Assembly: GCA_964017045.1 (NCBI GenBank)
Contig: OZ024794.1
Location: forward strand, 28,521,315 to 28,585,314
Direction: 5' to 3'
Length of the DNA stretch: 64,000 nt
Origin: Omphiscola glabra
Lineage: Eukaryota > Mollusca > Gastropoda > Lymnaeidae
Every line of letters starts with the position of its first letter. The stretch's first letter is position 1. The position numbers were made by a program, and so were the translations under genes. Positions 36,403-46,739 of this stretch are shown piece after piece. The notes under the pieces were generated by a model. That model saw nothing but the letters and a program-made list of their open reading frames with translations, made no database searches and had not been told where the DNA came from.

Positions 36403-36635
36403 AGCAGCTGACGCAAACTGTGACCCGATCTCCCTTGAGCTGACGCAAACTGTGACCCGATCTCCCTTGAGCTGACGCAAACTGTGACCCGATCTCCCTT
36501 GAGCTGACGCAAACTGTGACTCGATCTCCCTTGAGCTGACGCAAACTGTGACCCGATCATCCTTGAGCTGACGCAAACTGTGACCCGATCTCCCTTGAGC
36601 TGACGCAAACTGTGACCCGATCTCCCTTGAGCTGA
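36403..36635. repeat. 32-bp minisatellite, 7 copies
   Basis: Seven nearly identical copies of a 32-bp unit with core GAGCTGACGCAAACTGTGAC. The unit is open in several minus-strand frames, producing a repetitive false protein. Confidence 0.93.
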
Positions 36636-36747
36636 TCGCTCACATGATGGGGATTGAAGGCATGAAAATAACAAAGAGACTCTCAACCCAACCGATTACA
36701 TACAACTTAATCTGCTACAACGAATGATTATTGGCCCTCATATGAAT

Positions 36748-37110
36748 GTGTATGGGGTACGTCTAATTTTTTTGTAAAACAGAGTAGCTTGCCCGTGGTT
36801 GACACCTCCGTTTTTTTTTCAAATGTCATTGGTTCCAAAAACATGTTTGTTGTTTCTGACTCGATTTCTGTAAGTTGACTAGGGCTAATTAAAAGAGACC
36901 AAAATAATAATATTTTTTTAAAAAAATTACTTCCAATCTGAAAAAAAAACATATTTAAATTCAGCGTACTGTTATCAAATCCATGTTCCGATTGTAAATC
37001 CATGGCAGTGACCAAATGGTAGAAAAGCAGAACCAATCTACTTGCCCGTTTTCCCCAAAAATACTGTCTTTTTCCTACGTGACCGTACTCACTATCATTT
37101 AGGATCCACA
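36748..37110. repeat. dispersed repeat, copy B (pair of 1262-1625)
   Basis: Shares GGGGTACGTC, TTTTTTTGTAAAAC, AGAGTAGCTTGC, a GACTCGATTTCTG-type segment and GGGCTAATTAAAA with copy A in the same order and orientation, about 35 kb apart. Confidence 0.6.
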
Positions 37111-37410
37111 CTTGCATAGATTCATGAGAAGATGATTGAAAATTATGATTATGGAGGGAAGTAGTACAGCGAGTAGAATATTGTAGATTACATACGTTTG
37201 ATAAAATGCGTATTTAACATTTTCATAAATCATTCTTTGGGATCGGCTTTGTTTAAAGTGTTCGTTATTAAGTAAACAGTGGAACTTGCCTTGACGCGAA
37301 AAGCAACCGTTCTGAAATTTAGTTTAACGCCACAGACAATCATTTGAAACTGACTACACAAATTAGACGCACCACACACTCTTGTCATCGGATCTTTCAG
37401 CCGTGCTAAC

Positions 37411-40400
37411 CTGATTCGAAAGAGGAATGGCTGTCTTGGGTCGACTTTCTAGTAGGTCCGTTGGACGAGGCGAAGGCGGAGTTCTCACTCGGTGACAGCT
37501 CGCTGGGAGCAACCTCGCTGTCCGTGTTGCTTTCGTTAATCTCTTCCGTCACCTCCTTGGACTTTGACGATCGAGGGTGGTCCACGTTTGGGTTCGGGGG
37601 ACTGATATCACACGTTCCCTTCGGTGGTCCCTTCTGAGTGTTTCTTGTTTGATCGTCTTCAAAGCACACTCTTTCAAACTCCTCTTCGTCCGTGCTCGTA
37701 GCTTTGGTGGAAACCATTTTAACACAACACTTAGGCGCGGCCGACGCAGCCAGCATGATGTCTGGCAGAGCTCTGTCAAACAATCTCACCTGCCCCACTG
37801 GGTTCACGCAATCTCGATTAACGACGCCGCCGCAGTCGGTGATGCAGCCGCTCCGGGGCTCGCCAAGATAGAGTGACAGATTTAACTGCCCGATGCTTGG
37901 TACTCCTTCTACTGAGTAATTTGGAGCCCTTGCCGGAGTACACTCGTCGTTACAACTGTTATCTCCGCGGTGCTTATCCGCGTCTGCTCGTCTTTTCGGA
38001 TCTCTGTCAGAGGGCATTTTCTTAGCTCTTCTTGAATAAGATTCACTGGTTTTCGGTGGACTCGCAACGGGTTGTCTTTTTGAGGAAGTATCTGATCCAC
38101 ATTCATTGTGCCTTTTTGAGGATTTTTCTTGTTGGCGGCACGTGTCTGGTCCGTCTGATGGCGCTTCTGGTGCCCCTTCGTTTGGTCTTTTCGTAGTAAC
38201 CTCTTGTTCCCGCATACTTGGCCCTTTTGAAGAATTTTCTGTACCAGACTGAATTGGTCTTTTTGATGAAGAATCTGGTCTGAAATCGTTTTGTTTCTGT
38301 GATGAAGTTTCAGGCCCCCAGTCACTTGGTCTTCTTGAACAATTATCGGGTCCCCATTCACTTGGTCTTTTTGGAGATATTTCAGGCTCCCTTTCATTTG
38401 ATCCTTGTACAATTATTTCAGGCCCCCATCCATTTGGTCTTCTTGAAGAATTATCATGTCCCCATTCATTTGGTCTTTTTGAAGATGTTTCAGGCCCCCA
38501 TTCACTTGGTCTTTTTGAAGAAATTTCAGGTTCCCTTTCACTTGGTCTTGTTGAAGACATTTCAGACCTATGTTCACTTGGTCTTCTTGAAGAATTATCA
38601 GGCCCCCATTCACTTGGTCTTTGTGAAGACATTTCAGATTTCCATTCACTTGGTTTTTTTGAAGTCATTTCAGGCCCCCATTCCCTTGATCTTTTTGAAT
38701 ACATTTCAGGCCTATGTTCACTTGGTCTTCTCGATGAATTGCCAGGCCCCCATTCACTTGAACCTTTTGAAACCATATCTGGCACCCAATCAACGTGTCT
38801 TTTTGAAGATGTTTCTGGTCCCCATTCACTTGGTCCTTTTGAAGACATGTCAGGCCCCCATTCATTTGGCCTTCTAGATGAAGCTTCTGGTCCCCAATCT
38901 TTCGTCATTTTCGATGTTGTGTCTGGTTCGTATTCGATTTGTCTGTTTGATGAATTTTCAGCCCCCCAATCACTTGGCCTTCTAGGTGACGGTTCTGATC
39001 CCCAGTCTTGTTGCTTTTTTGAAGAAGAATTCTGAACTGCATTTTGTTCTGTAAAAATGCTTTCTAATGGTAATTTTGCTGGATTTTCGTCTTCAAGTGC
39101 GTCGTGGGGAAAATTTCTAGACGCTGCGACACCTGTTATGATTTCACCTTCGTCTCTAGGAAGGCACATGGGGAGAACGCTAAAATACTCAATGACAGTC
39201 CTTTTTACCAATGACTCTGACATAGTGTCTATTGTTTGAATGTTGGCAATAGCCTTGTTAGTAGGTGCTTCCCAAGACACATGCATACTTTGGGGTGGTA
39301 ATGCTTTAACTTCTTTTTCTCGCAAAATTGATTTTTTGGATTCTGCATCTTCGTCTCTCAGTATTGAAAGGAAGACTATGTCCCCCTGGTTAGGCTCACT
39401 GGTTTCTTGGTCTACCAAATTTGCTTTCGAGGAAAAGTTGTCTTCAGTCCTCACATTTGAAATGTTGTAAACCTGGTCCTCGTTCTTAGACTTTGACCTT
39501 CTGGTAGTGGTATCTTCTCCTATCAAGCTGGCTCTCCTCGAACTGGCGTCTTCGTTTCTTACACTTCCCCTCCTGGAACTTGCACCTTCTTTAGTAACAT
39601 TGGGTCGCGTAGAAGCATTGGCGGTGTTTCTTGTACTTGAACTTTTCGGACTACCAATTTCATTCGATAAATCACCTTGCTCACTTAAGATGACATCGTC
39701 CTCATTCCGAATGGCCTCGCTGACCTCTTCGTCTTTAGATATCGACTTACGGTTTGATTTGTCTTCGTCGACTGGATTTTCATTTTTGGAGCTGGACTCA
39801 TGATTTGCAGAACTGGGTCGTCTGCTGCCTGAACTGACGTTTTTTAGACTTGGCCTTTTAGAACTGACCCCCTCGATACTCTGGCTAGGTTCACTAAATT
39901 GAGCATCGGCGTCCCTCAAGCTGGCCTTCCTGGAGCCGGAGACATCGTTTTTTAGACTTGGCCTTTTGGAACCGACCCCTTCGATACTCTGGCTAGGTTC
40001 ACTAAATTGAGCATCGGCGTCCCTCAAGCTGGCCTTCCTGGAGCCGGAGACATCGTTCTTTAGACTTGGTTTTCTGGAACCAGTCCCTTCGATACTCTGG
40101 CTAGGTTCACTGAATTGAGCATCGGCGTCCCTCAAGCTGGCCTTCCTGGAGCCGGAGACAACGTTCTTTAGACTCGGTTTTCTGGAACCAGTCACTTCGA
40201 TACTCTGGCTAGATTCACTAAATTGAGCATCGGCGTCCCTCAAGCTGGCCTTCCTGGAGCCGGAGACAACGTTCTTTAGACTTGGTTTTCTGGAACCAGT
40301 CCCTTCTTTTACCGATGTCTGCTCCGGGTCATTGGCGGCTCCGTCACTCTGATTAAGAGTTATTGGAATGATATCTTCGTTCTTTGAACTCGACTTTCTT

Positions 40401-40848
40401 GAACTGGGATCTTTACTTTTTCGATGCTTCTTGCCGTCTTCACCTTTTGAACTTGTCTTTTTGGAGCCCTTTGCGCTACCGTTCCTGGAGCTGCCTTCTT
40501 CGTTTTGTGCATTGTCTGAATTAGAATTTTCCTCCTCTTCGGGCTTTTTGGAGCCGCTTGATTTACTCTTACGTTTTTTCTTCCCGGACGCGGGGTCTTC
40601 GTCATTGACGCTTGACCTACGGGAACCGCCTTCTCCCTTCATAAGACTTGATTTTATTGAACTTTTAACTTCGTCAATTACACTAGAATATCTGCTGGAT
40701 GTGTCATGCTTGCTTGGCGTCCCACCGGGGAGTGAAACATCAGAACCGGATTTTTCTTTCGAGTTTATCTTCCCCTTGGAATCTATTGGGTTTTTGGCGG
40801 CCTCATTAGCAGACATTAATGTATCTGATTTTGGGGGATCTAACTTTG
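37411..40848 (-). CDS. main gene, exon 2 (long repeat-coding exon)
   Basis: This is an open exon of about 1146 codons ending at the donor AATCAG-GTTAGC in phase 1. The 5' edge is uncertain: acceptors at 40849 and 40825 both fit phase 1, or the ATG at 40816 (in-frame TGA 34 nt before it) is a true start. Residues are counted from that ATG. Residues 1-170 are Lys/Ser/Glu-rich. Residues 172-329 hold over four near-identical 36-residue repeats with two R-K-[AP]-S sites each. Residues 410-500 repeat SSRRxSxxNED. Residues 605-915 hold about 25 copies of a 12-residue unit like SSKRPSEWGPET. Residues 515-590 and the last 220 are non-repetitive and carry several Cys. The protein is probably a disordered phosphoprotein; I do not recognise the family. 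Confidence 0.8.
38072..39004 (-). repeat. 36-nt coding repeat, ~25 copies
   Basis: Within exon 2 the unit SSKRPSEWGPET (12 codons) repeats about 25 times with substitutions but almost no length change, so the frame is kept under selection or by unit size. Frequent K/R-R-P-S/N gives many basic-directed Ser sites. Confidence 0.9.
39830..40303 (-). repeat. 108-nt coding repeat, ~4.4 copies
   Basis: A 36-residue unit containing SGSRKASLRDADAQFSE and GSRKPSLKN repeats in near-identical copies; the DNA copies differ by only a few bases, so it is a recent amplification inside exon 2. Confidence 0.92.
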
Positions 40849-42214
40849 CTCAGATTACGGAGTAAGTTTGTCTCATCGCCTGGGGGCCTAGTTGTGATGT
40901 ATGATGTAATTGATCACGTTCACTATCTATTCATCACAATTTGGGGCACTTTGGTGTAATCTCCTCTCGGGCTCCGACGCTGTTTTCCCTCATCATCTAG
41001 GTGTCATCTCTAGGCAGGCTTTCAGTTACATCAGTTCCATTTTCGGTGACAATCTTTTTCTATTGGATGTGAGGAAATACTCTGCGAATTTTTCGTCCGA
41101 CACCAATAACTTTTTAAAAATTATTTTCTAGCGTTCGTACCGTTATTATTGTCATCATATATAAACCCGGCTTCATGCAGGTCAGTGTCAATTTTTTGTG
41201 TATCGGTTGTTTGTTTTCCTTTTCACTTTCCACGTCAGATTTGGGTTCTTTTGCTCAAAAGAAATATTTCTGCTTTCCCGTTTTCTTTCTAAATAGCCTG
41301 TAATCTAGATAACATTGCAAATTTCTTTAATCACAACAATGAAATATTAAGATCCAGTGAGGCAACATTCGGGTCGAGGCTTTCGTTTTTGTTTCTTTCT
41401 CTCCAACTGATTTTAACTGTACCGCGTGAACGTTTTCTTAGTCACATTTGCGGTGGAATATTAGTGAATATGCTTTCTACAATTTAGTGTTAGCTCGCAG
41501 AGGAAATTTTCTCATGGCCAAGCTGAGATTGAGTGATACTGCTGTGAGGTGTGAGTGCTGAGCGAGCTGTTTTATCGACTCCGCTACCACTTACTCCTAC
41601 TATGCAACGAAACCGGCGAGTGAGATTTCTCCAGCAGCTAATACTTGTGAAAACAAATAGTGATACTTCTTCACACACACACACACAAAATTGTTTAAAT
41701 CTTTGTTTCCAGGTTTTTGTTTTGTTTTTGTGATGGTTTTACAGCTGATTCCATTGCACTAAACAAGAAAACTAAATGGGGGTGATACTTTTGCTATATT
41801 GTTTTGGCAAACACTTCCGTTCAATACCATCGGGACTTCCCGCGTTTCAAACGCTGTCAAAAGCCGCGATGTATGATATTGACTCTAGAGGAAATAGAGA
41901 GGTGATGTCTCTGACACATGCCCGTGGGAAAATGGGGGGCGAGCGTGTGAAAAGGCGGAGGAGGAGTTATTTTAACTACACTGCATTTACTAATAATTTT
42001 TAATTGATGCGTATTCCTTATGTCTTGTAAATTTTTAAATTTTGTTTTGGGGGAGGAGGTATGGCTTAAAGTTAAGGACGGACATGGGTGTCCCAATCTC
42101 TTGTTACTCCACTGCCCCGTCATATTCCGTTCTTCATAGGTCAATAGAAGCGCAATGCAACAATACATTTTTCGATGCTGGGGTGTTTTAAAGCCTTTCA
42201 GAATCACGTAACCA
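40849..42214. other. intron or possible promoter region upstream of exon 2
   Basis: On the minus strand a TTTATATATG motif near 41157 lies about 340 bp upstream of the ATG at 40816 and could be a TATA-type element if exon 2 is a first exon. No other coding exon is supported; a short TATA or CA repeat lies near 41670-41690. Confidence 0.3.
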
Positions 42215-42925
42215 ATTCATCATCATCATCATGGACCGTTGGGGTGCCACAGATGACACAAAAAAATTATACTTATCCATTCCTCTCAGTCTTCTGCACT
42301 ACGCATAGCATCGCCTAATTTTAATCCCGTCCACTCTTTGATGTTATCTTCCCATCTCTTTCTCTGTCTTCCTCTTCTTCTCCCTCCTCTAGTTGTGCTC
42401 TGCATGATTTCTTTGGCGAGCCCTTGTTTTCTGGTCACGTGGCCATACCACTCAAGTTTGAGCTTTTTTACAGAAACCAGGAGCTCATCGTACTGCCCAA
42501 TTGCTTGACGAATCCTTTCTTTTACTTGTTCATTGGTGGTATGGTCTCTATAGCGGATGCCAAGAATGCCTCTGAAACATCTCATCTCCATCGCCCTTAT
42601 TTTCCTTTCAAGTTCTGCTTTTAATGTCCAGGACTCACAGGCATGTGAGCCATATAAGAACATGGAGAGGATTAATGAGCGCATCAGCCTGATTTTGGTG
42701 ATGGGGGCTACATTTTTGTCGCTCCATATTTTCTTGAGCCTCTTTAGTGCTGTTGTGGTCTGCGCAATCCTGGCCATCAATTTGGTCTTGGAGCCTTCTT
42801 CCGAGACTATTGCTCCGAGGTACTTGAAGCTGCCAACTGTGTCTAATCTTTCCTCCCCGACCTTAATTTCGTTGGCGATGCCAGTGGTGCTATTCGTCAT
42901 CATTTTTGTCTTCACAATTTTATAA
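42215..42925 (-). mobile_element. LINE (RTE-like) 3' end with intact 209-codon RT tail
   Basis: A 209-codon frame holds FKYLGAIVSEEGSKT, MRSLILSMFLYGSHACESW, MEMRCFRGILGIRYRDH, KLEWYGHVTRKQGLAKEIMQ and GGRRRGRQRKRWEDNIKEW. This is the classic C-terminal series of an invertebrate LINE reverse transcriptase. The 3' flank includes CTGTGGCACCCCAACGGTCC and ends in a (ATG)n tract near 42222-42232, the usual RTE-type tail. It is 5'-truncated but without stops in this part, so it is a fairly young insertion in the large intron. Confidence 0.88.
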
Positions 42926-43084
42926 ATTAACTATCCTGGTTTCAAACTCTTTTCAAAATATTTTCTTTCCGTTCTTCTGATATTTGTTTTCGTGAGGGAC
43001 TTGGGTTTATTCTTATCTTTTCTTTTTTCATAGTAATAGGTCTGTTATATATATATAAATATATATAGTGTGTGTATGTGTCTC

Positions 43085-43655
43085 ATATGGCTTACGAGAC
43101 CGCTACAGGAATGACAATCTTGGCTGTAGGTCCTTGACTCCTGGTTGAATTTGGCCTTCTGTAATGGTCCTTTGTCAAACGGCTTTCTCCACGCATCGTC
43201 TGCCTGTTTGACTTCTTTTAACACTGCGGGTACGGTGCTCAGCGATGATCTCCAATTCGCTGATATCTATGTTGACCTCCCTCATGCTCCTTTAACAACC
43301 GTTCTCAAAATCGCGGCCGTCCAGTAAGTCTTACCCCATCTTTCAATTCTCCATAAAGCAGTTCCTTTGGAATACGGCCTTCTGCCATTCTCCTTACATG
43401 GCCTAACCAGCGAAGGCGCCTCTTGGTAACGGCGGAGAACATGCTACACATTTTGGCACGTTCTATAACCTCACCTTGTCCAGCCACCAAATTCGCAAAA
43501 TATGGTGCGCACATTTTTGATGGCCACTGTTAAGTTTCCGCTTATTGCAAGCATAATATGTGGTCCACACTTCACTGCCATATAGGAGCGTACAGAACAC
43601 ATATGAATGATGACGCTTAGTTTGGCATCTTCAGTTTGTTTAGGATTATACCACA
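43085..43655 (-). mobile_element. second LINE relic
   Basis: Broken minus-strand frames give TLLYGSEVWTTYYAC, RLRWLGHVRRMAEGRIPKEL, LLYGELKDGVRLTGRPRF and a final SQDCHSCSGLVSHMR zinc-finger-like remnant. It is a different LINE lineage from the copy at 42215 and is frameshifted. Confidence 0.8.
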
Positions 43656-44083
43656 CCTATTATAAATAGTTTGCCAGTTAAAAATGAGTTTTCGAATCTT
43701 CCCACCCCTCAAATTTTTTTATAATGTGAAAAAGAGAAAAATCTTGTAAAAGTTTCATGTTTTCTAATAATATTTACAGGTAGTTCAACACTTTAAAAAA
43801 TTTGCAGCAGACGATATTTTACGATATCATCGTTTAAGAATAACTTTAACATCACAATAACCGATTATAATGTAAAAAAACCAAATCTTTCCACATATAA
43901 CAACAACAACAAAAAAGACATGTCCTTTACCTTTACCTGTTAAAAAATACTTCAGAAGTTAATTACCCACAGTTTTGAACACAATAAATTTAACACAGAC
44001 AGTGACCTAAGAATGTACGATGTCATTTATTTGTCTACAGATTTGAGCTGTGGTAAACTCTGACCTGTTTGTGTTTTTAAAAG

Positions 44084-44570
44084 TCATGGCTGTGTTTCTC
44101 TATGACTTGAAGCAAGTATGGCTGTGTTTCTCTATGACTTGAAGCAAGTATGGCTGTGTTTCTCTATGACTTGAAGCAAGTATTGCTGTGTTTCTCTATG
44201 ACTTGAAGCAAGTAGGGCGTTGTTTCTCTGTGACCTGAAGCAAGTATTGCTCTGTTTCTCTATGACTTGAAGCAAGTAGGGCGTTGTTTCTCTGTGACCT
44301 GAAGCAAGTATTGCTCTGTTTCTCTATGACTTGAAGCAAGTATGGCTGTGTTTCTCTATGACTTGAAGCAAGTATTGCTGTGTTTCTCTATGACTTGAAG
44401 CAAGTAGGGCGTTGTTTCTCTGTGACCTGAAGCAAGTATTGCTCTGTTTCTCTGTGACCTGAAGCAAGTAGGGCGTTGTTTCTCTGTGACCTGAAGCAAG
44501 TATTGCTGCGTTTCTCTATTACCTGAAGCAAGTAGGGCGTTGTTTCTCTGTGACCTGAAGCAAGTAGTGT
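44084..44570. repeat. 32-bp minisatellite, ~15 copies, with higher-order variants
   Basis: The unit core GTTTCTCTATGACTTGAAGC is shared. Two unit types alternate on the right (TAGGGCGTTG... with CTGTGACCTG, and TATTGCTCTG... with CTATGACTTG), showing a higher-order pattern. Confidence 0.93.
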
Positions 44571-44591
44571 TTCTGGTTCTCTGTTCAACTT

Positions 44592-44831
44592 TCAAACTTG
44601 CCACCTTCCGTTGCTGAACAATATTGTCATTGAAATTGCTTCATTTATATGGATTGTTGATTTGGAAACAGTGTTGTAAATCCAATCATGTGAAACGTTT
44701 CCCGGTGCGTTGTGATACAAAGTAAGACAGCCGCTTCTCAGGTCAGTTAATGTGGGGTCGAAGGCAATGGTTCGAGAATTGTCTGATACGTTCGTGTCCA
44801 GCGCTGTAATCGGGACTGCCCTCAAGCTCAG
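44592..44831 (-). CDS. candidate terminal exon of an unknown protein in the large intron
   Basis: A strong acceptor (GGTTTTTGTAGTGTCAG) opens an 80-codon phase-0 frame ending at TGA 44592-44594. The peptide (LSLRAVPITALDTNVSD, AFDPTLTDLRSGCLTLYHN, HDWIYNTVSKSTIHI, TILFSNGRWQV) has balanced, globular-protein composition and two N-x-S sites, so it may be extracellular. I do not recognise it. Phase 0 does not match the main gene, so it would belong to a nested gene or a transposon. The minisatellite begins directly after the stop. Confidence 0.35.
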   Translation of the reverse strand: MSLRAVPITALDTNVSDNSRTIAFDPTLTDLRSGCLTLYHNAPGNVSHDWIYNTVSKSTIHINEAISMTILFSNGRWQV

Positions 44832-45069
44832 CTGACACTACAAAAACCAAGAATTCGAAACCGACTAGGATTTCACTTAAGTATCATATGTGTCAAGCCT
44901 TAGCAACAGCTTCTTTAGCTCTCCTACTCACGAAGTAGATCCAGATCATTCTGTTGGGCAGACGAGGCCAATGCGATGTAAATCATGCTGTCAGATAAAC
45001 CTTCATTGCGAACGCGTTAAAGTGGCCTAGATATGACAGTTCACGTTCTGGCATTCAGCATTTGGAAAT

Positions 45070-45270
45070 TTAGAGAGAATGCCAAATGACAGAGGAGTGA
45101 AGAAGGTGCATCACCATAACCCGAGTGGACAACGGCTCAAAGGCAGACCTAGGCTTAGATGGATGGATGATGTAGAAAAAGATCTACAAAAAACTGGGAA
45201 TCCAAGCATGGAAAATAAAACCATTAGTTAGGCCTGAGTGGAATGAAGTAGTGAGGCGGGCAAATGCCCT
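45070..45270 (+). mobile_element. LINE relic, same family as 31130-31825
   Basis: A frame reads RMPNDRGVKKVHHHNPSGQ then GRPRLRWMDDVEKDLQK, close to the matching part of the LINE at 31130 (GAGAGAATGCCAAATGA shared). It runs directly into a satellite made from its own 3' end. Confidence 0.75.
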
Positions 45271-45658
45271 ACCTGGGCTGTTCTATCTGCATGCATGGCT
45301 GGATGGTCTGAGTGGAAGAAAGTAGTGAGGCGGGCAAATGCCCTACCTGGGCTGTTCTACCCGCAGGCATGGCTGGATGGTCTGAGTGGAAGAAAGTAGT
45401 GAGGCAGGCCAAATCTTACATGGGCTGGAGCGCCACAGGGATGGATGGATGGTCTGAGTGGAAGGAAGTAGTGTGACAGGCCAAAGTCCTACATGGGCTG
45501 TTCTACCCGCAGGCATGGCTGGATGGTCTGAGTGGAAGAAAGTAGTGAGGCAGGCCAAATCTTACATGGGCTGGAGCGCCACAGGGATGGATGGATGGTC
45601 TGAGTGGAAGGAAGTAGTGTGACAGGCCAAAGTCCTACATGGGATGTAGCGCCACAGG
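45231..45658. repeat. ~73-bp satellite derived from the LINE tail, 6 copies
   Basis: GTCTGAGTGGAAGAAAGTAG followed by TGAGGCAGGCCAAA repeats six times at 72-74 bp. The same words encode the E-W-x-x-V-V-R-x-A-x-A-L tail of the adjacent LINE, so the array grew from the element's 3' end. Two unit types (ending ...GGCATGGCTGGATG and ...GGGATGGATGGATG) alternate. Confidence 0.88.
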
Positions 45659-45689
45659 AATTGATTCAGCATTTGGTAAAGAAACGGTA

Positions 45690-46360
45690 ACACTTGGAAA
45701 CCGTAAATCATCTTTGCCATCAATCGAGCACAGCTTTCTGCTCTGAGGAATAGAGGCGACAGTAGCAGCAGCTCACAATAATCGTACCTGGGGACGAGGT
45801 TCTGTTTACTGTTGCCGAATGAAGTGAATGTAATCATCCAGAACTGGACTGCGAGTCGACCTGATAGAATCTATATCTAGTCCATTAAGCTCCACTATTT
45901 ACAGAATCTTTTTAAAAACTTGACGTTCGGTCCACAAGATGGTTCCGTCGGTGGATCAAACGGTTACCGGAAATTTGATCGAAAGAAATTTCGTCGACGG
46001 AAAATTGAGCGACGGAAATTTGATCGAACGGAAATTTGGTCGAATATTTTTTTTAGTTAATACGTTAAAATTTTCGTCAAATTTCTTTTTGAACGCACTG
46101 TACTAAATAGTAAAACAATATAATGCGTCCAAAAAGAAATTTAAGCAAAAAAATTCGATCAAATTTCCGGATACGGAATCAAACACCTTAGCCACTATTA
46201 TTTTCATTGGATGCCTGAATGGCAAGCTGAATAAATTCCTGCCCAGATTTTCTTCCAAAATTATGCAGGCGTCGACATGAACTCCAGAGTTGCATGCAGT
46301 AGTGTCAAAGTACACAAATTTAATGCGATTTGATGTCTGGCATTCTCGCATCATGTTCTG
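45690..46360 (-). pseudogene. transposase-like gene relic, split by a fold-back element
   Basis: Upstream of the insertion: KFVYFDTTACNSGVHVDAC, IILEENLGRNLFSLPFRHP, KIIVAKVFDSV. Downstream: FKRFCK, PRYDYCELLLLSPLFLRAE, ARLMAKMIYGFQV. These match, in order, a widespread invertebrate transposon-derived protein (AC-LE-L-R-LL-LPCRHH-E, LFKRF, DDYRELLEL-IFLG, ARWMxKxIY-LK). I recall the pattern from many invertebrate genomes but cannot name the superfamily with certainty. Stops, the insertion at 45967-46170 and flanking satellites make it dead. Confidence 0.6.
45967..46170. mobile_element. fold-back element, CCGGAAATTTGATCGA family (copy 1)
   Basis: The ends are CCGGAAATTTGATCGAA and TTCGATCAAATTTCCGG and inner parts pair too (TACGTTAAAATTTTCG, TTTCTTTTTGAACGCA). 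The left arm holds internal GATCGAA/GGAAATTTG sub-repeats. It interrupts the transposase relic. A second copy at 55796 lies in the opposite orientation: flanks here are GGTTA and ATACG, there CGTAT and TAACC. Confidence 0.85.
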
Positions 46361-46411
46361 CCCATCTGGCTTGTCTTTTTTTGACGGACGTGTATACGCT
46401 GACTAAATCAG

Positions 46412-46655
46412 CCCGTTGTAGGACCCCCATATCGTCTCTGTCCTGCCAGTCCGTTGTAGGACCTCCATATCAGGGTCTCTGTCCTGGCAGTCCGTTGTAG
46501 GACCTCCATATCAGGGTCTCTGTCCTGCCAGCCCATTGTGGGACCTCCATATCAGGGTCTCTGTCCTACCAGCCCATTGTAGGACCTCCATATCAGGGTC
46601 TCTGTCCAGCCAGCCCGTTGTAGGACCTCCATATCAGGGTCCCTGTCCTGCCACC
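46412..46655. repeat. 41-bp minisatellite, 6 copies
   Basis: The unit core TGTAGGACCTCCATATCAGG repeats six times with the last and first copies slightly diverged. Confidence 0.92.
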
Positions 46656-46739
46656 TTATGCCAACAAGTTTACGTGAAGGCAGCGTATTTGGAGATGGTT
46701 TAACTATCTAGAATATCCTATGTACCCTGTCCACGTCTC

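Noticed and set aside
36271..36686. Repetitive minus-strand frames that could be an exon between exons 2 and 3
   Set aside because: They are the 32-bp minisatellite read in shifting frames with no usable splice sites.
38299..38877. 192-codon plus-strand frame (His-Leu-Val-Phe-Leu repeats)
   Set aside because: Antisense reading of the 12-residue repeat in exon 2.
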